Part shown: positions 52,101 through 59,213 of the stretch, piece after piece
How positions within the stretch are numbered: the first letter of the stretch is position 1
How the letters are laid out: each line of letters starts with the position of its first letter
Notes under the pieces: model-generated
The model's input: the letters and a program-made list of their open reading frames with translations, nothing else
Databases searched by the model: none
What the model was told of the DNA's origin: nothing
Translations under genes and position numbers: made by a program
Source: a bacterium
GTDB lineage: Bacteria; Fidelibacterota; Marinisomatia; Marinisomatales; JAHJCW01
Direction of reading: 5' to 3'
Length of the DNA stretch: 59,213 nucleotides
Assembly (NCBI GenBank): GCA_028282845.1
Contig: JANQGY010000005.1
Coordinates: 133,797 to 193,009 of the forward strand

Positions 52101-52772
52101 ATGGAAGGAATTGGAATTGGAATTTGGATATTTCTGTTACTATTCTATTTGCTGCAGGCGATAACCAAGAATCAGCAAAAGAAACGCAGACTACAACAGC
52201 AGCAGGAAGCTGAAGAAGCTCAGGTAAACGAATCTATTGAAGATATTTACGATCGTTCAACCGGTCAAGAAGTAATTGAGGAAAGCGAACAGCCTGCTCA
52301 ACCAATTCATAGAAAGACTCAGGAAAATGTATCCTTTGAAGATCTACTAAATCCGGAAAAGTTGCGGGACATCTTTGGTGTCCCGCAACCAAAACCGGAG
52401 CCAAAAGAGGCAGAAAAGCCTGAGCCAAAACCGGTTGTTAAACCTAAAATAAAGCAGGAAATGCGTAAAAGATGGGAAGATCCAACTCAATCAAAACCAT
52501 CTTTACAGCATGAGGAAGCAAGAGAAACCGTTTCCAAAGTAGCCTCTGCCGACATTACTGATGTTGATGAAACCGCCGCCGATTTTAAAGCAAGCCGCTT
52601 AAGCAAATCGGATATTACCAGTGAACGTTTTGACGAGCGTAAAGAAGCCCCCGGCCGCAAAAAACCACAGGTTGCCTTGGACTATTTTGATGAACCGGAA
52701 GATATCCGTGATGCCATTATCTTAAAGGAAATATTGGATAGACCGCGAGCGTTTAGGAGGAATATTCGCTAA
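52101..52772 (+). CDS. Small membrane protein of the NfeD-FloA cluster, function unknown
   Basis: The 223-residue protein has one N-terminal helix (IGIWIFLLLFYLLQAI), a Gln/Lys/Glu-rich stretch (about 24-50) and a long disordered, Pro/Glu/Lys-rich middle. The C-terminus is compact: LDYFDEPEDIRDAIILKEILDRPRAFRRNIR. That last motif with ILKEIL and RPRAFR looks like a conserved short linear motif and may be a docking sequence. It follows floA by 12 nt, so it belongs to the same operon. I recognise no family. Confidence 0.7.
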   Translation: MEGIGIGIWIFLLLFYLLQAITKNQQKKRRLQQQQEAEEAQVNESIEDIYDRSTGQEVIEESEQPAQPIHRKTQENVSFEDLLNPEKLRDIFGVPQPKPEPKEAEKPEPKPVVKPKIKQEMRKRWEDPTQSKPSLQHEEARETVSKVASADITDVDETAADFKASRLSKSDITSERFDERKEAPGRKKPQVALDYFDEPEDIRDAIILKEILDRPRAFRRNIR

Positions 52773-52773
52773 C

Positions 52774-52875
52774 GGTAAATTGTATGAGTAGAGGCAGATT
52801 GCATGGTAGTTTTCTGTCAAACCGCTACGCAGTTTGAGTGGGTTACAAACCTTGTAATTTACCATATCGCCTGCC
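52774..52875. other. Gene-free spacer with competing RNA-like foldings
   Basis: The end region of the NfeD-FloA operon has two alternative pairings. GGCAG-N5-ATGGTA (52793-52808) pairs with TACCAT-N5-CTGCC (52860-52875) around an inner TCAAAC/GTTTGA hairpin (52817-52822/52832-52837). GGTAAATT (52774-52781) pairs with AATTTACC (52856-52863), which overlaps the other arm. There is no T-run, so it is not a simple terminator. Confidence 0.35.
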
Positions 52876-52909
52876 ATTACTTATACAAAATGTTGTGTGC
52901 TTGTTACTT

Positions 52910-54361
52910 TCATTTATAACCCGTCCAATCCCCATTTTCCCCAAACATCCATTCTTCAGGTTTTGATTCAATGCTATAGAGTTCAATATGCAAAGAAGTA
53001 TAGACTAAATAAGCGTTTGAAGGAATCTGAATATTACTCAGCATATAATTATACCATTGTGCATCTACATTGTTACTCGATGGCAGCCTCATACTTCCTT
53101 CTGTTGGATTGAGAATAAAAACTCGATTATACTTATTTAGATCCGCTATGTTAAAAGAAGTGATCAAAGAAGATTTAGTGTTTAAAAACCAGTTGCTAAT
53201 ATGCTCTGCACCATTACGTGTAATGATTAAGTCGTTTTCGGTGAAATTTATGACATCATTCATTTTAATTAAATCCTCATAAATAACTTCCTTATTTTTA
53301 TTGTGCCAAAATGAACTTATAATGTCCCCGAATGCCATAGTTAGCGTTCCAATAACTATCATCCCCAAGATCAGATTTTTTAGCCAGGAATATTTCATAT
53401 TGTACCTTATCATATAGATGAGAATAAATACGAAGGGTAGTCCAATATAGGTAGCAAAACGTGCCATTAACAAGGGTTCGTAAATTGGTAAGACCAGTAG
53501 ATAACAAAAGATAATACTGGATAGCCAAAACAGTTTATTATCATCACTCAATTGTATTTTTGCGGAGTTATTTAGCTTAAACAAAAGTGCCACTATGGCC
53601 AAGGGCAAAATAATTATAAATATTGTAGTGAACTTGTCTGGGTCATTTGTTGAAAAAAGCAAACCTAAACTTGAACTGTCGCAAATTCTATTGATGTAAT
53701 ATCCAATTCTATTAAATCTTTGTATGTCTATAAAATAGAATAGAACTATAGTGACAGCTAATCCTGAAATTAAGCCAAGAAGAAGTTTGTAGTTTATCTT
53801 CTTTGATTTATATATGAAGAGTGCAAGTAGTATCGAAATCGCATAAAGTAGTGTTGCAGCGGCTGTTCCATAATGTGTCAACACTATTGAAATGTATAAT
53901 ATAGAATGGATAATAATTCTGCCAGGGTTGGGTCTGTATAATGCTAATTTAGACTGCCAAATGAAGAAAGAAAATAAAAGCAACCCGAGTGTATTTTTTT
54001 GTAAGAACTCAGGCATGTGTAAAATACTTAATGGATAGAATGCACAGGCAAAAAGAAATACCCAAACCCATTTCGGAATTGGTTTACCTTTAAAAATGTC
54101 CTTGATTGTAAGAAATACTGGAATTGGTATTAATGAGGGAATTAGGCTCATCCAAAACCTTGAGGAAATAACAATGGCACTGTTTAATTCCATTCCGAAC
54201 CAACCTAAAAGTTTACTTGTCGCTACATACAGGTAAAACAATAAAGGCATATCGGCAAAGGGTAAATGACCATTTTCCAGTATGCCTTTCGTTTCTACAT
54301 AATAGTAATAGGTATGGTTAAACCATCCTACGAATTCAGGCCTGTATATCCATAATACCAA
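52910..54361 (-). CDS. Polytopic membrane protein, GT-C-like, probably 5' damaged
   Basis: The 483 residues from TTG 54361 have about 10-11 hydrophobic helices. A periplasmic loop early on reads PEFVGWFNHTYYYYVETKGILENGHLPFADMPLLFYLYV, as in GT-C glycosyltransferases, and the soluble C-terminal part is about 130 residues. In frame upstream, codons 4-20 would encode EKKILSLLVLFAFVVRI, a good first helix. The ATG at 54421 is followed by AAC and then TGA (54413-54415). So the helix cannot be made from that ATG, and the gene may be a pseudogene or start late. Family not firmly known. The spacer 54362-54580 shows no other gene. Confidence 0.6.
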   Translation of the reverse strand: MVLWIYRPEFVGWFNHTYYYYVETKGILENGHLPFADMPLLFYLYVATSKLLGWFGMELNSAIVISSRFWMSLIPSLIPIPVFLTIKDIFKGKPIPKWVWVFLFACAFYPLSILHMPEFLQKNTLGLLLFSFFIWQSKLALYRPNPGRIIIHSILYISIVLTHYGTAAATLLYAISILLALFIYKSKKINYKLLLGLISGLAVTIVLFYFIDIQRFNRIGYYINRICDSSSLGLLFSTNDPDKFTTIFIIILPLAIVALLFKLNNSAKIQLSDDNKLFWLSSIIFCYLLVLPIYEPLLMARFATYIGLPFVFILIYMIRYNMKYSWLKNLILGMIVIGTLTMAFGDIISSFWHNKNKEVIYEDLIKMNDVINFTENDLIITRNGAEHISNWFLNTKSSLITSFNIADLNKYNRVFILNPTEGSMRLPSSNNVDAQWYNYMLSNIQIPSNAYLVYTSLHIELYSIESKPEEWMFGENGDWTGYK

Positions 54362-54580
54362 TATGCGGACAACAAAAGCAAATAATACTAAAAGTGAAAG
54401 TATTTTTTTCTCTCAGTTCATGTTTTTTGGTTATGTCTTTTTTTCAATTAAATTACCTTTTTCAATCAAGTATACTATTTTTGATTAGCAAGTTAAACAG
54501 AGAAAGATTAGAATTAAGCCAATGAAACGATTCCTAAGTTATTACATGCTCATATTTTGTTAAAAGGTCATCGTTATAAC

Positions 54581-56143
54581 CTATTTTGCAACGAATGCTT
54601 TTCTATCTTTCAATTGCCCTCCAATAATCACTTTTTCTATTTGGTTATAAGCATCCACGGATTCAAGCGGATTGGTCTCTAAAACCAATAGGTTTGCTCT
54701 TTTCCCAGTTTCGATAGTACCAAGGGATTCTAATAATCCAAAAGCTTTGGCATTATTATAAGTAGCTGCTTTAAATATTTTATCTAACTCTATTCCTGCT
54801 TCAACCCAATGATTCATTTCTAAAAAGCCATTATAACCTGGGACACTAGTATACATATTCATTGCACCAGTATCTGTAGAGAAAAGCAAGTTAGCATTAT
54901 GATCAGAAAGAAACTTAATTACTGTTTTAATTTTCTTTTCAATGGATTTATATCCTGCACTTGTCATTTCTTCATTACTGTCATATTGATTCCTAATAGG
55001 GTAGAAAAATTCAGGATTAACTGTACTTAGATATTTTGGTCTCCTTAAAATTCTCTTCTTTATCCACCTAGCTTCTTCTGTTTGTAGCCAGTCTAAATAG
55101 TTTTTAGGATATACATATTTTAGCGTACTGTCTTTTCTGTACATATCATTCAAAATATCTATTTCTGCTAAAACAGCTCTTGTTGTTGGTTGATAACCAA
55201 TTCCTTTTGCGGCAATTTCTTTTAACAAATCTTTATGGGTTTGTGGTAAATCAGTATTGAAGTATTCTATAGGATTTGATGTCCAATTCCACATACTGTG
55301 AGCCATAATATCAATTCCAACGTCTTTTGCAAACAGTTGAGCTTCGTATGAAGGAGCATGCATCATAACAGGCATTCCATTTTTATGTGCTTCATCAACC
55401 ACTTCCCTCATAATTTCTTTTGAAGCATTCTCCCAAGTTTTTTTTAAACCATTTGATGGATCTTCGTAAAGTGTTTTCACACAAATATTTCTTCCTTCAG
55501 CTACTTTTTTAACTAAATATTCAGCACTATGTTTTTCGAGATCAATAGAATCGGGGAATGTGACATGTTTATTGTATTTATCATGCAGAAATGGAAGTTG
55601 TAGCCGAGTCTTTCTTGGTAATTCAGCCATTTCCATTTCGAAATTATCCATTACGTTAGTTTTTGCACCACAGGAATAAATATCAGGCGTAATCTCCATG
55701 GCTTTAAGCTTGTTCATTAATCTTGGATCATAATTATCTGCATCAATTACTGTGGTATATCCAAAGTATAAATAACTTTTTGGAAGTTGATCGTAATATT
55801 CATTAACTAACTCAGGATATTTTTTTTGAAGTTTCCAGTTAAATCCTGCCATATTTAGCAAGTGAAGATGACTATCGATCAATCCTGGTATAGTATATTT
55901 ATCTTTTCCATCGACTGTTTGATAGTTCCCCGTAACTTTCGGTTTTTCCTTTCCAGAGTAAACAATCAAATCTTTATCGATCACAACATGCCCTGCATAT
56001 TGTATTATCGCACCATCACTATCACTGGAAATTATGTTTGTGTTTTTAATTAGAACACCTTCTTTTAAATTGATGCTATTTACTTCCAGGTTTTTACAAT
56101 GGATAAATAATAAAAGAGTCAGTAAAAAAAATGTTTTTATCAT
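54581..56143 (-). CDS. Exported amidohydrolase-superfamily enzyme
   Basis: The 520-residue protein starts with a hydrophobic leader (IKTFFLLTLLLFIHC) with a Cys at its end. The residue before the Cys is His, so lipoprotein processing is uncertain. The amidohydrolase motifs are TIPGLIDSHLHLL (metal HxH), a Lys in ICVKTLYED, PVMMHAPSYEA, DIMAHSMWNW, LLFSTDTGAMN (metal Asp) and GTIETGKRANLLVLETNPLESV. This is the imidazolonepropionase/dipeptidase-like branch. The substrate is unknown. The regulator that follows, 93 nt further upstream in its direction, may control it. Confidence 0.9.
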   Translation of the reverse strand: MIKTFFLLTLLLFIHCKNLEVNSINLKEGVLIKNTNIISSDSDGAIIQYAGHVVIDKDLIVYSGKEKPKVTGNYQTVDGKDKYTIPGLIDSHLHLLNMAGFNWKLQKKYPELVNEYYDQLPKSYLYFGYTTVIDADNYDPRLMNKLKAMEITPDIYSCGAKTNVMDNFEMEMAELPRKTRLQLPFLHDKYNKHVTFPDSIDLEKHSAEYLVKKVAEGRNICVKTLYEDPSNGLKKTWENASKEIMREVVDEAHKNGMPVMMHAPSYEAQLFAKDVGIDIMAHSMWNWTSNPIEYFNTDLPQTHKDLLKEIAAKGIGYQPTTRAVLAEIDILNDMYRKDSTLKYVYPKNYLDWLQTEEARWIKKRILRRPKYLSTVNPEFFYPIRNQYDSNEEMTSAGYKSIEKKIKTVIKFLSDHNANLLFSTDTGAMNMYTSVPGYNGFLEMNHWVEAGIELDKIFKAATYNNAKAFGLLESLGTIETGKRANLLVLETNPLESVDAYNQIEKVIIGGQLKDRKAFVAK

Positions 56144-56236
56144 AATCTACCTTTTAAGTTATATGCAATCTAAATCGAAATAGTTGAATAGTCGACCTAA
56201 AGGAAGATTTAGGACATCATATTAGTTAAAATAATA

Positions 56237-57283
56237 TTATTTTTTTCTATATGAAGATGGAGACATGCCAGTAGCCTTTTTGAAAGCAAAATTGAACGTG
56301 GATTTAGAATTAAAACCACAGTCAAATGCAATGGCTAACATTTTTAGATGAGCATACTCTTTTTGTGTTAATCTTATTTTAACTTCTTTAATCCGCCACT
56401 CGTTAATATAATCATTGAAGTTCTTTTGAATGTACTCATTTATTACAAAGGATAAAGTTTTTGGATTCACCTCTAATAACTTGGCAAGATTGCTTAGAGA
56501 AAGTTCGCCATCTAAATAAGGTTTTTGATTTTCCATTAATGCGTTTAATTCATTTAAAAGGATTTTACTTTGTGATTTCTCTAAAACATAGTTTTTCTTT
56601 TTAAATATGGAACTGGTATCAAAAACAATTAATTTATTATTAATTACATAGAAACTTTTATAGTACAGACTCAAAGATAAGATGATCATGATAGGATAGT
56701 ATACATTCATTTCAACGTCTTGAGAAAAAGAAACTATATACACTAACCACATTGATAAAAAAGAAGAATCGGCAAATAAAAGTGTCCTTAACCATTTTAC
56801 TTGCTTAGGCTTAAATTCTTTTTTGTTCCTTTTGAGGAATAAAAAAGATAAAAAGAGGTAGATTGTAAAATAAATAAAACTAGTAATATCGTCAATTACA
56901 ATTAATATCTCCATGATCTCCAAATAGCTCTGAATGCTATTAGAGAATAAGAAAAAAATAAAATAAAAAAGGTTAATGAATACAAAAGGATACAAATGGA
57001 ATAAACCTTCTTTAAAAGAGTAGCTATTTTTTCTTAGTGTTCTAACATAGAAGTATAAAGAAGGGGCAATAAGATAAATAAAGTTAAAGTACATCTTTGG
57101 AAACCCATTACCTCCCAATAGATCAACAAGTGTGACTTTAGTTAGAACCGCAGAAAACCCAATTAAAAGCAATCCCAGATATAATTGAGGTTGTTTGAAC
57201 CTGTGATTTTTAATGAGCAACAAACCTACTATGTACCCCTGCATTGCTCCAATTAGGATAATTACATTGAATATATTAAACAT
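56237..57283 (-). CDS. Membrane-bound AraC-family transcriptional regulator
   Basis: About 348 residues follow ATG 57283; an in-frame extension to 57367 is unlikely. The N-terminal half has seven hydrophobic helices (to about 225; FNIFNVIILIGAMQGYIVGLLLI). The C-terminal AraC double helix-turn-helix (about 245-348) includes LSNLAKLLEVNPKTLSFVINEYIQKNF and LKMLAIAFDCGFNSKSTFNFAFKKATGMSPSSYRKK. Such 7TM-AraC proteins are typical of Bacteroidota and relatives. It would sense an extracellular or membrane signal. The region 57284-57492 shows no gene. Confidence 0.92.
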   Translation of the reverse strand: MFNIFNVIILIGAMQGYIVGLLLIKNHRFKQPQLYLGLLLIGFSAVLTKVTLVDLLGGNGFPKMYFNFIYLIAPSLYFYVRTLRKNSYSFKEGLFHLYPFVFINLFYFIFFLFSNSIQSYLEIMEILIVIDDITSFIYFTIYLFLSFLFLKRNKKEFKPKQVKWLRTLLFADSSFLSMWLVYIVSFSQDVEMNVYYPIMIILSLSLYYKSFYVINNKLIVFDTSSIFKKKNYVLEKSQSKILLNELNALMENQKPYLDGELSLSNLAKLLEVNPKTLSFVINEYIQKNFNDYINEWRIKEVKIRLTQKEYAHLKMLAIAFDCGFNSKSTFNFAFKKATGMSPSSYRKK

Positions 57284-57492
57284 TTTGACTCTGTAAATAA
57301 TTTTGTGTAAATACCAATTGTAAGGCCAGTTATATAGAGGTATTTTTGTTCTCCTTAGGTCTGTCAATCACTATTACATACCACCATTTCGTAAATATCA
57401 TCATTGATATCACAGTCAAAGATATTACCAATTTCCATTGTAATCTATTCATGTTATCTTATGGATGGAATGTTGTTTTTAATGGCACACAA

Positions 57493-58116
57493 CTAAGTTC
57501 CAAAATACCGATCACCAAAATCACCTAAACCGGGCACAATAAACTTATTTTCATCTAAGTGAGAATCAATTGCAGCAATGTAAAGATCAACATCAGGATG
57601 ATTCTTTTTCAAGCGTTCAATTCCCTCCGGTGCCCCAACAATACAGACGGCACTAATATTTTTGGGCTGTTTTTGTTTAACGGCAGTGATTGTATCAACG
57701 AGTGAACCGCCAGTGGCAAGCATCGGATCTAAAATAAGAACGTATTTATTTTTAATATTTTGCGGAAGCTTTTGATAATATTCACGGGCAATTGCCGTGT
57801 TCTCATCGCGCTCCAGTCCGATAAATCCGACAGAAGCCCACGGTAGAAAATCGCGGGTAGAAAATAACATCGAAAGTCCGGCTCTAAGTACCGGCACAAC
57901 TACGATCTTTTCCTGCACTTTATGCCCTTTGGAATTTCCAAGCGGCGTCTCAACCGTGATTTCTTTCGTTGCAATATCTTTCAGAACTTCAACAATAATA
58001 ATTTGGGATACCGTAGCAGTGTGACGCCGGAACATTTCGGTTTTTGTAGTTTTATCTCTTAAAACTGACAGCGAATGCTTAACCAAGGAATGATCAATTA
58101 ACTTTATTTTACTCAT
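57493..58116 (-). CDS. upp: Uracil phosphoribosyltransferase
   Basis: Upp salvages uracil to UMP using PRPP. The 207 residues show the start IKLIDHSLVKHSLSVLRDKTT, VVVPVLRAGLSMLF, VGFIGLERDENT, YVLILDPMLATGGSLVDTI (PRPP loop) and the C-terminal IVPGLGDFGDRYFGT. These are the diagnostic Upp blocks. It starts 1 nt after the stop of the aminotransferase gene upstream in its direction, so the two are cotranscribed. PRPP comes from the prs gene at the start of the window. Confidence 0.97.
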   Translation of the reverse strand: MSKIKLIDHSLVKHSLSVLRDKTTKTEMFRRHTATVSQIIIVEVLKDIATKEITVETPLGNSKGHKVQEKIVVVPVLRAGLSMLFSTRDFLPWASVGFIGLERDENTAIAREYYQKLPQNIKNKYVLILDPMLATGGSLVDTITAVKQKQPKNISAVCIVGAPEGIERLKKNHPDVDLYIAAIDSHLDENKFIVPGLGDFGDRYFGT

Positions 58117-58117
58117 A

Positions 58118-59213
58118 TTATTTCCCTGTAGTTTTTAGATACTCATCAAGCTGCTTAACTCGATTTTTGAGTTCACCGTATTGTTCTTCGGGCACAAGTG
58201 AAACACAAATTCGGATTCCCTCCCGCTTGGTGCCGGTGGGACGCATCGGTATGCCGGACATTCCGAATAAAAGCATAGCACGCAACAATTCACCGCCGGT
58301 CATTCCTTTGCGTTTGATAGTAAAATAAAAGCCGTCGGCAATCGGTTCTTCTAAATCCTTATAATACAACAATTCAAAGCCGTACTCTGCAAAGATTTTT
58401 TTAGCTTTCCGGGCACGATTGCCATAGGTACGCACCCGCTTCAAATAATTATAATCGCCCTTGGCGGTTGCCTCAAAAAGTGCGGAAAGCGCATGTTGCG
58501 GCGATTGCGGCACGCCGGCGGTAGTTGGATAAATTCCACCATGCACAAAGGCATGTCCGAATCTTTTTGTATCATAATATTTTTTCAGATTATCAAAACG
58601 CTTTTTAAACAGTTTGGGAGAGATAACCGATACCGCGATGCGTTGTCCGGCATAACTGAACATTTTGGAGCTTGATATTATGATGATATAGTTGTCAGTG
58701 TAATTAGCAACCGTTGGTTGAAACGGCGGTTTCCCCGGTACGCCGTAATCAAAGCGGAAATCCATTCCAAAATAAGCCGAGTCCTCAATTCCGATCACAT
58801 CGTATTTAGTCAATAATTTTCCGATTTCCCTTAATTCGTCCTCTTTCAAACATAGCCAGGTAGGATTATTAGGACTTGACCACAGCAAAGCGCCCACTTT
58901 CCGGGTTGACAATTTATTCTCAAGTTTTTGAATAAGCTGATTACCGCGGTGATTGTAGAGGTCAATGGAATCACATTTAAGACCAAGAAACTTGGTTTGT
59001 AATTTGTTCACCGGAAAGCCCGGATCAAGATATAATATTTTATTGGTATGTTCATACCGCCGTCCCGCGATGGCTTGGGCAATAAATCCGCCGTGCATTG
59101 CGCCAACTGTAGGGATACAATTTTCAGGCAACACATCAATATTTAAAAAGGCCTTAACAAAAACAGCAGAGGCTTTCTTAAGGCGTGGAATTCCGTCAAA
59201 AGGTGGGTAGGTT
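58118..59213 (-). CDS. Class I/II aminotransferase (5' end outside the window)
   Basis: This is a PLP-dependent fold-type I aminotransferase. The frame is open to the window edge, and its first visible residues read TYPPFDGIPRLKKASAVFVK; the true start is upstream. Clear elements are the cofactor-binding Asn in WSSPNNPTW, the Asp/Tyr in GIEDSAYFGMDF, the PLP Lys in IIISSSKMFSYAGQRIAV, and the C-terminal Arg region EGIRICVSLVP. About 365 of perhaps 400-430 residues are in the window. The substrate amino acid cannot be told. It is coupled to upp with a 1-nt gap. Confidence 0.92.
   Translation of the reverse strand, partial: TYPPFDGIPRLKKASAVFVKAFLNIDVLPENCIPTVGAMHGGFIAQAIAGRRYEHTNKILYLDPGFPVNKLQTKFLGLKCDSIDLYNHRGNQLIQKLENKLSTRKVGALLWSSPNNPTWLCLKEDELREIGKLLTKYDVIGIEDSAYFGMDFRFDYGVPGKPPFQPTVANYTDNYIIIISSSKMFSYAGQRIAVSVISPKLFKKRFDNLKKYYDTKRFGHAFVHGGIYPTTAGVPQSPQHALSALFEATAKGDYNYLKRVRTYGNRARKAKKIFAEYGFELLYYKDLEEPIADGFYFTIKRKGMTGGELLRAMLLFGMSGIPMRPTGTKREGIRICVSLVPEEQYGELKNRVKQLDEYLKTTGK

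Noticed and set aside
52897..53282. Short rightward frames opposite the GT-C-like gene
   Set aside because: They are antisense shadows of a long membrane-protein gene with good composition.
1..59213. CRISPR arrays, transposons, rRNA operon or prophage
   Set aside because: No regularly spaced repeats, transposase or integrase motifs, rRNA-like stretches or phage structural genes were visible.

Overview
The window looks like a chromosomal segment of an AT-rich, diderm (Gram-negative) bacterium. It carries a full outer-membrane toolkit (BamA, Skp/OmpH, RseP, LpxA/C/D and an LpxL-like acyltransferase), the MEP isoprenoid route (IspD, IspF, IspE, Dxr, UppS), and several exported proteins whose signal peptides end in FAQ or FSQ. 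The eukaryote-type (GSII) glutamine synthetase, a PorQ/PorV-like barrel and TAnnTTTG-like promoter elements point to the FCB superphylum. A Marinimicrobia-like lineage is my best guess, but it is inference and not demonstrated. LpxC and FabZ are separate genes here, unlike the fused protein of many Bacteroidetes.

Layout. 1-9.6 kb is a dense rightward core block: ruvB(partial)-queA-ispD-ispF-ispE-tRNA-Gln-prs-rplY-pth-hppA-rpsF-rpsR-rplI, closed by a strong terminator. 9.65-14.3 kb holds priA, an outer-membrane protein and an Lrp-like regulator next to GSII glutamine synthetase. 14.3-22.9 kb is an accessory block. Almost all of it runs leftward as small one- or two-gene units (UDG-like protein, BamE-like protein, carbonic anhydrase, SDR plus aldehyde dehydrogenase, two TfoX-like proteins, PAS histidine kinase, SRPBCC, membrane protein, pterin dehydratase) with one opposed HxlR regulator. 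23.2-27.6 kb has a lipase, a beta-CASP nuclease, CsaA, PlsC and a HAD phosphatase. 27.7-30.7 kb has an FGGY kinase, a Phd/RelE-type toxin-antitoxin module and a HEPN-like protein; the TA module lies between a good and a decayed copy of the kinase 5' end. 30.7-34.4 kb has an MFS exporter, 7Fe ferredoxin, an unusual cysteine-free Mrp and a membrane protein.

34.5-44.5 kb is the envelope operon uppS-bamA-skp-lpxD-lpxC-fabZ-lpxA-(unknown barrel)-dxr-rseP. lpxA has no ATG, GTG or TTG at its expected N-terminus: it lies in the same frame as fabZ, one TAG away. 44.5-46.7 kb runs leftward (DUF3108, TsaC, LpxL-like). 46.8-52.8 kb runs rightward: a CoA-transferase pair, an SRPBCC protein, a LiaF-like membrane protein and an NfeD-FloA membrane-domain system with a third small partner. 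52.9-59.2 kb runs leftward: a GT-C-like membrane protein with a nonsense codon just upstream, an amidohydrolase with a membrane-bound AraC-type regulator, upp, and an aminotransferase cut by the window edge.

I saw no CRISPR array, transposase, integrase or rRNA. The best leads for something unusual are the lpxA start, the Mrp insertion, the kinase-relic/TA/HEPN locus, the tRNA-prs junction and the unidirectional accessory block. I did not find an unmistakable new multi-gene system.
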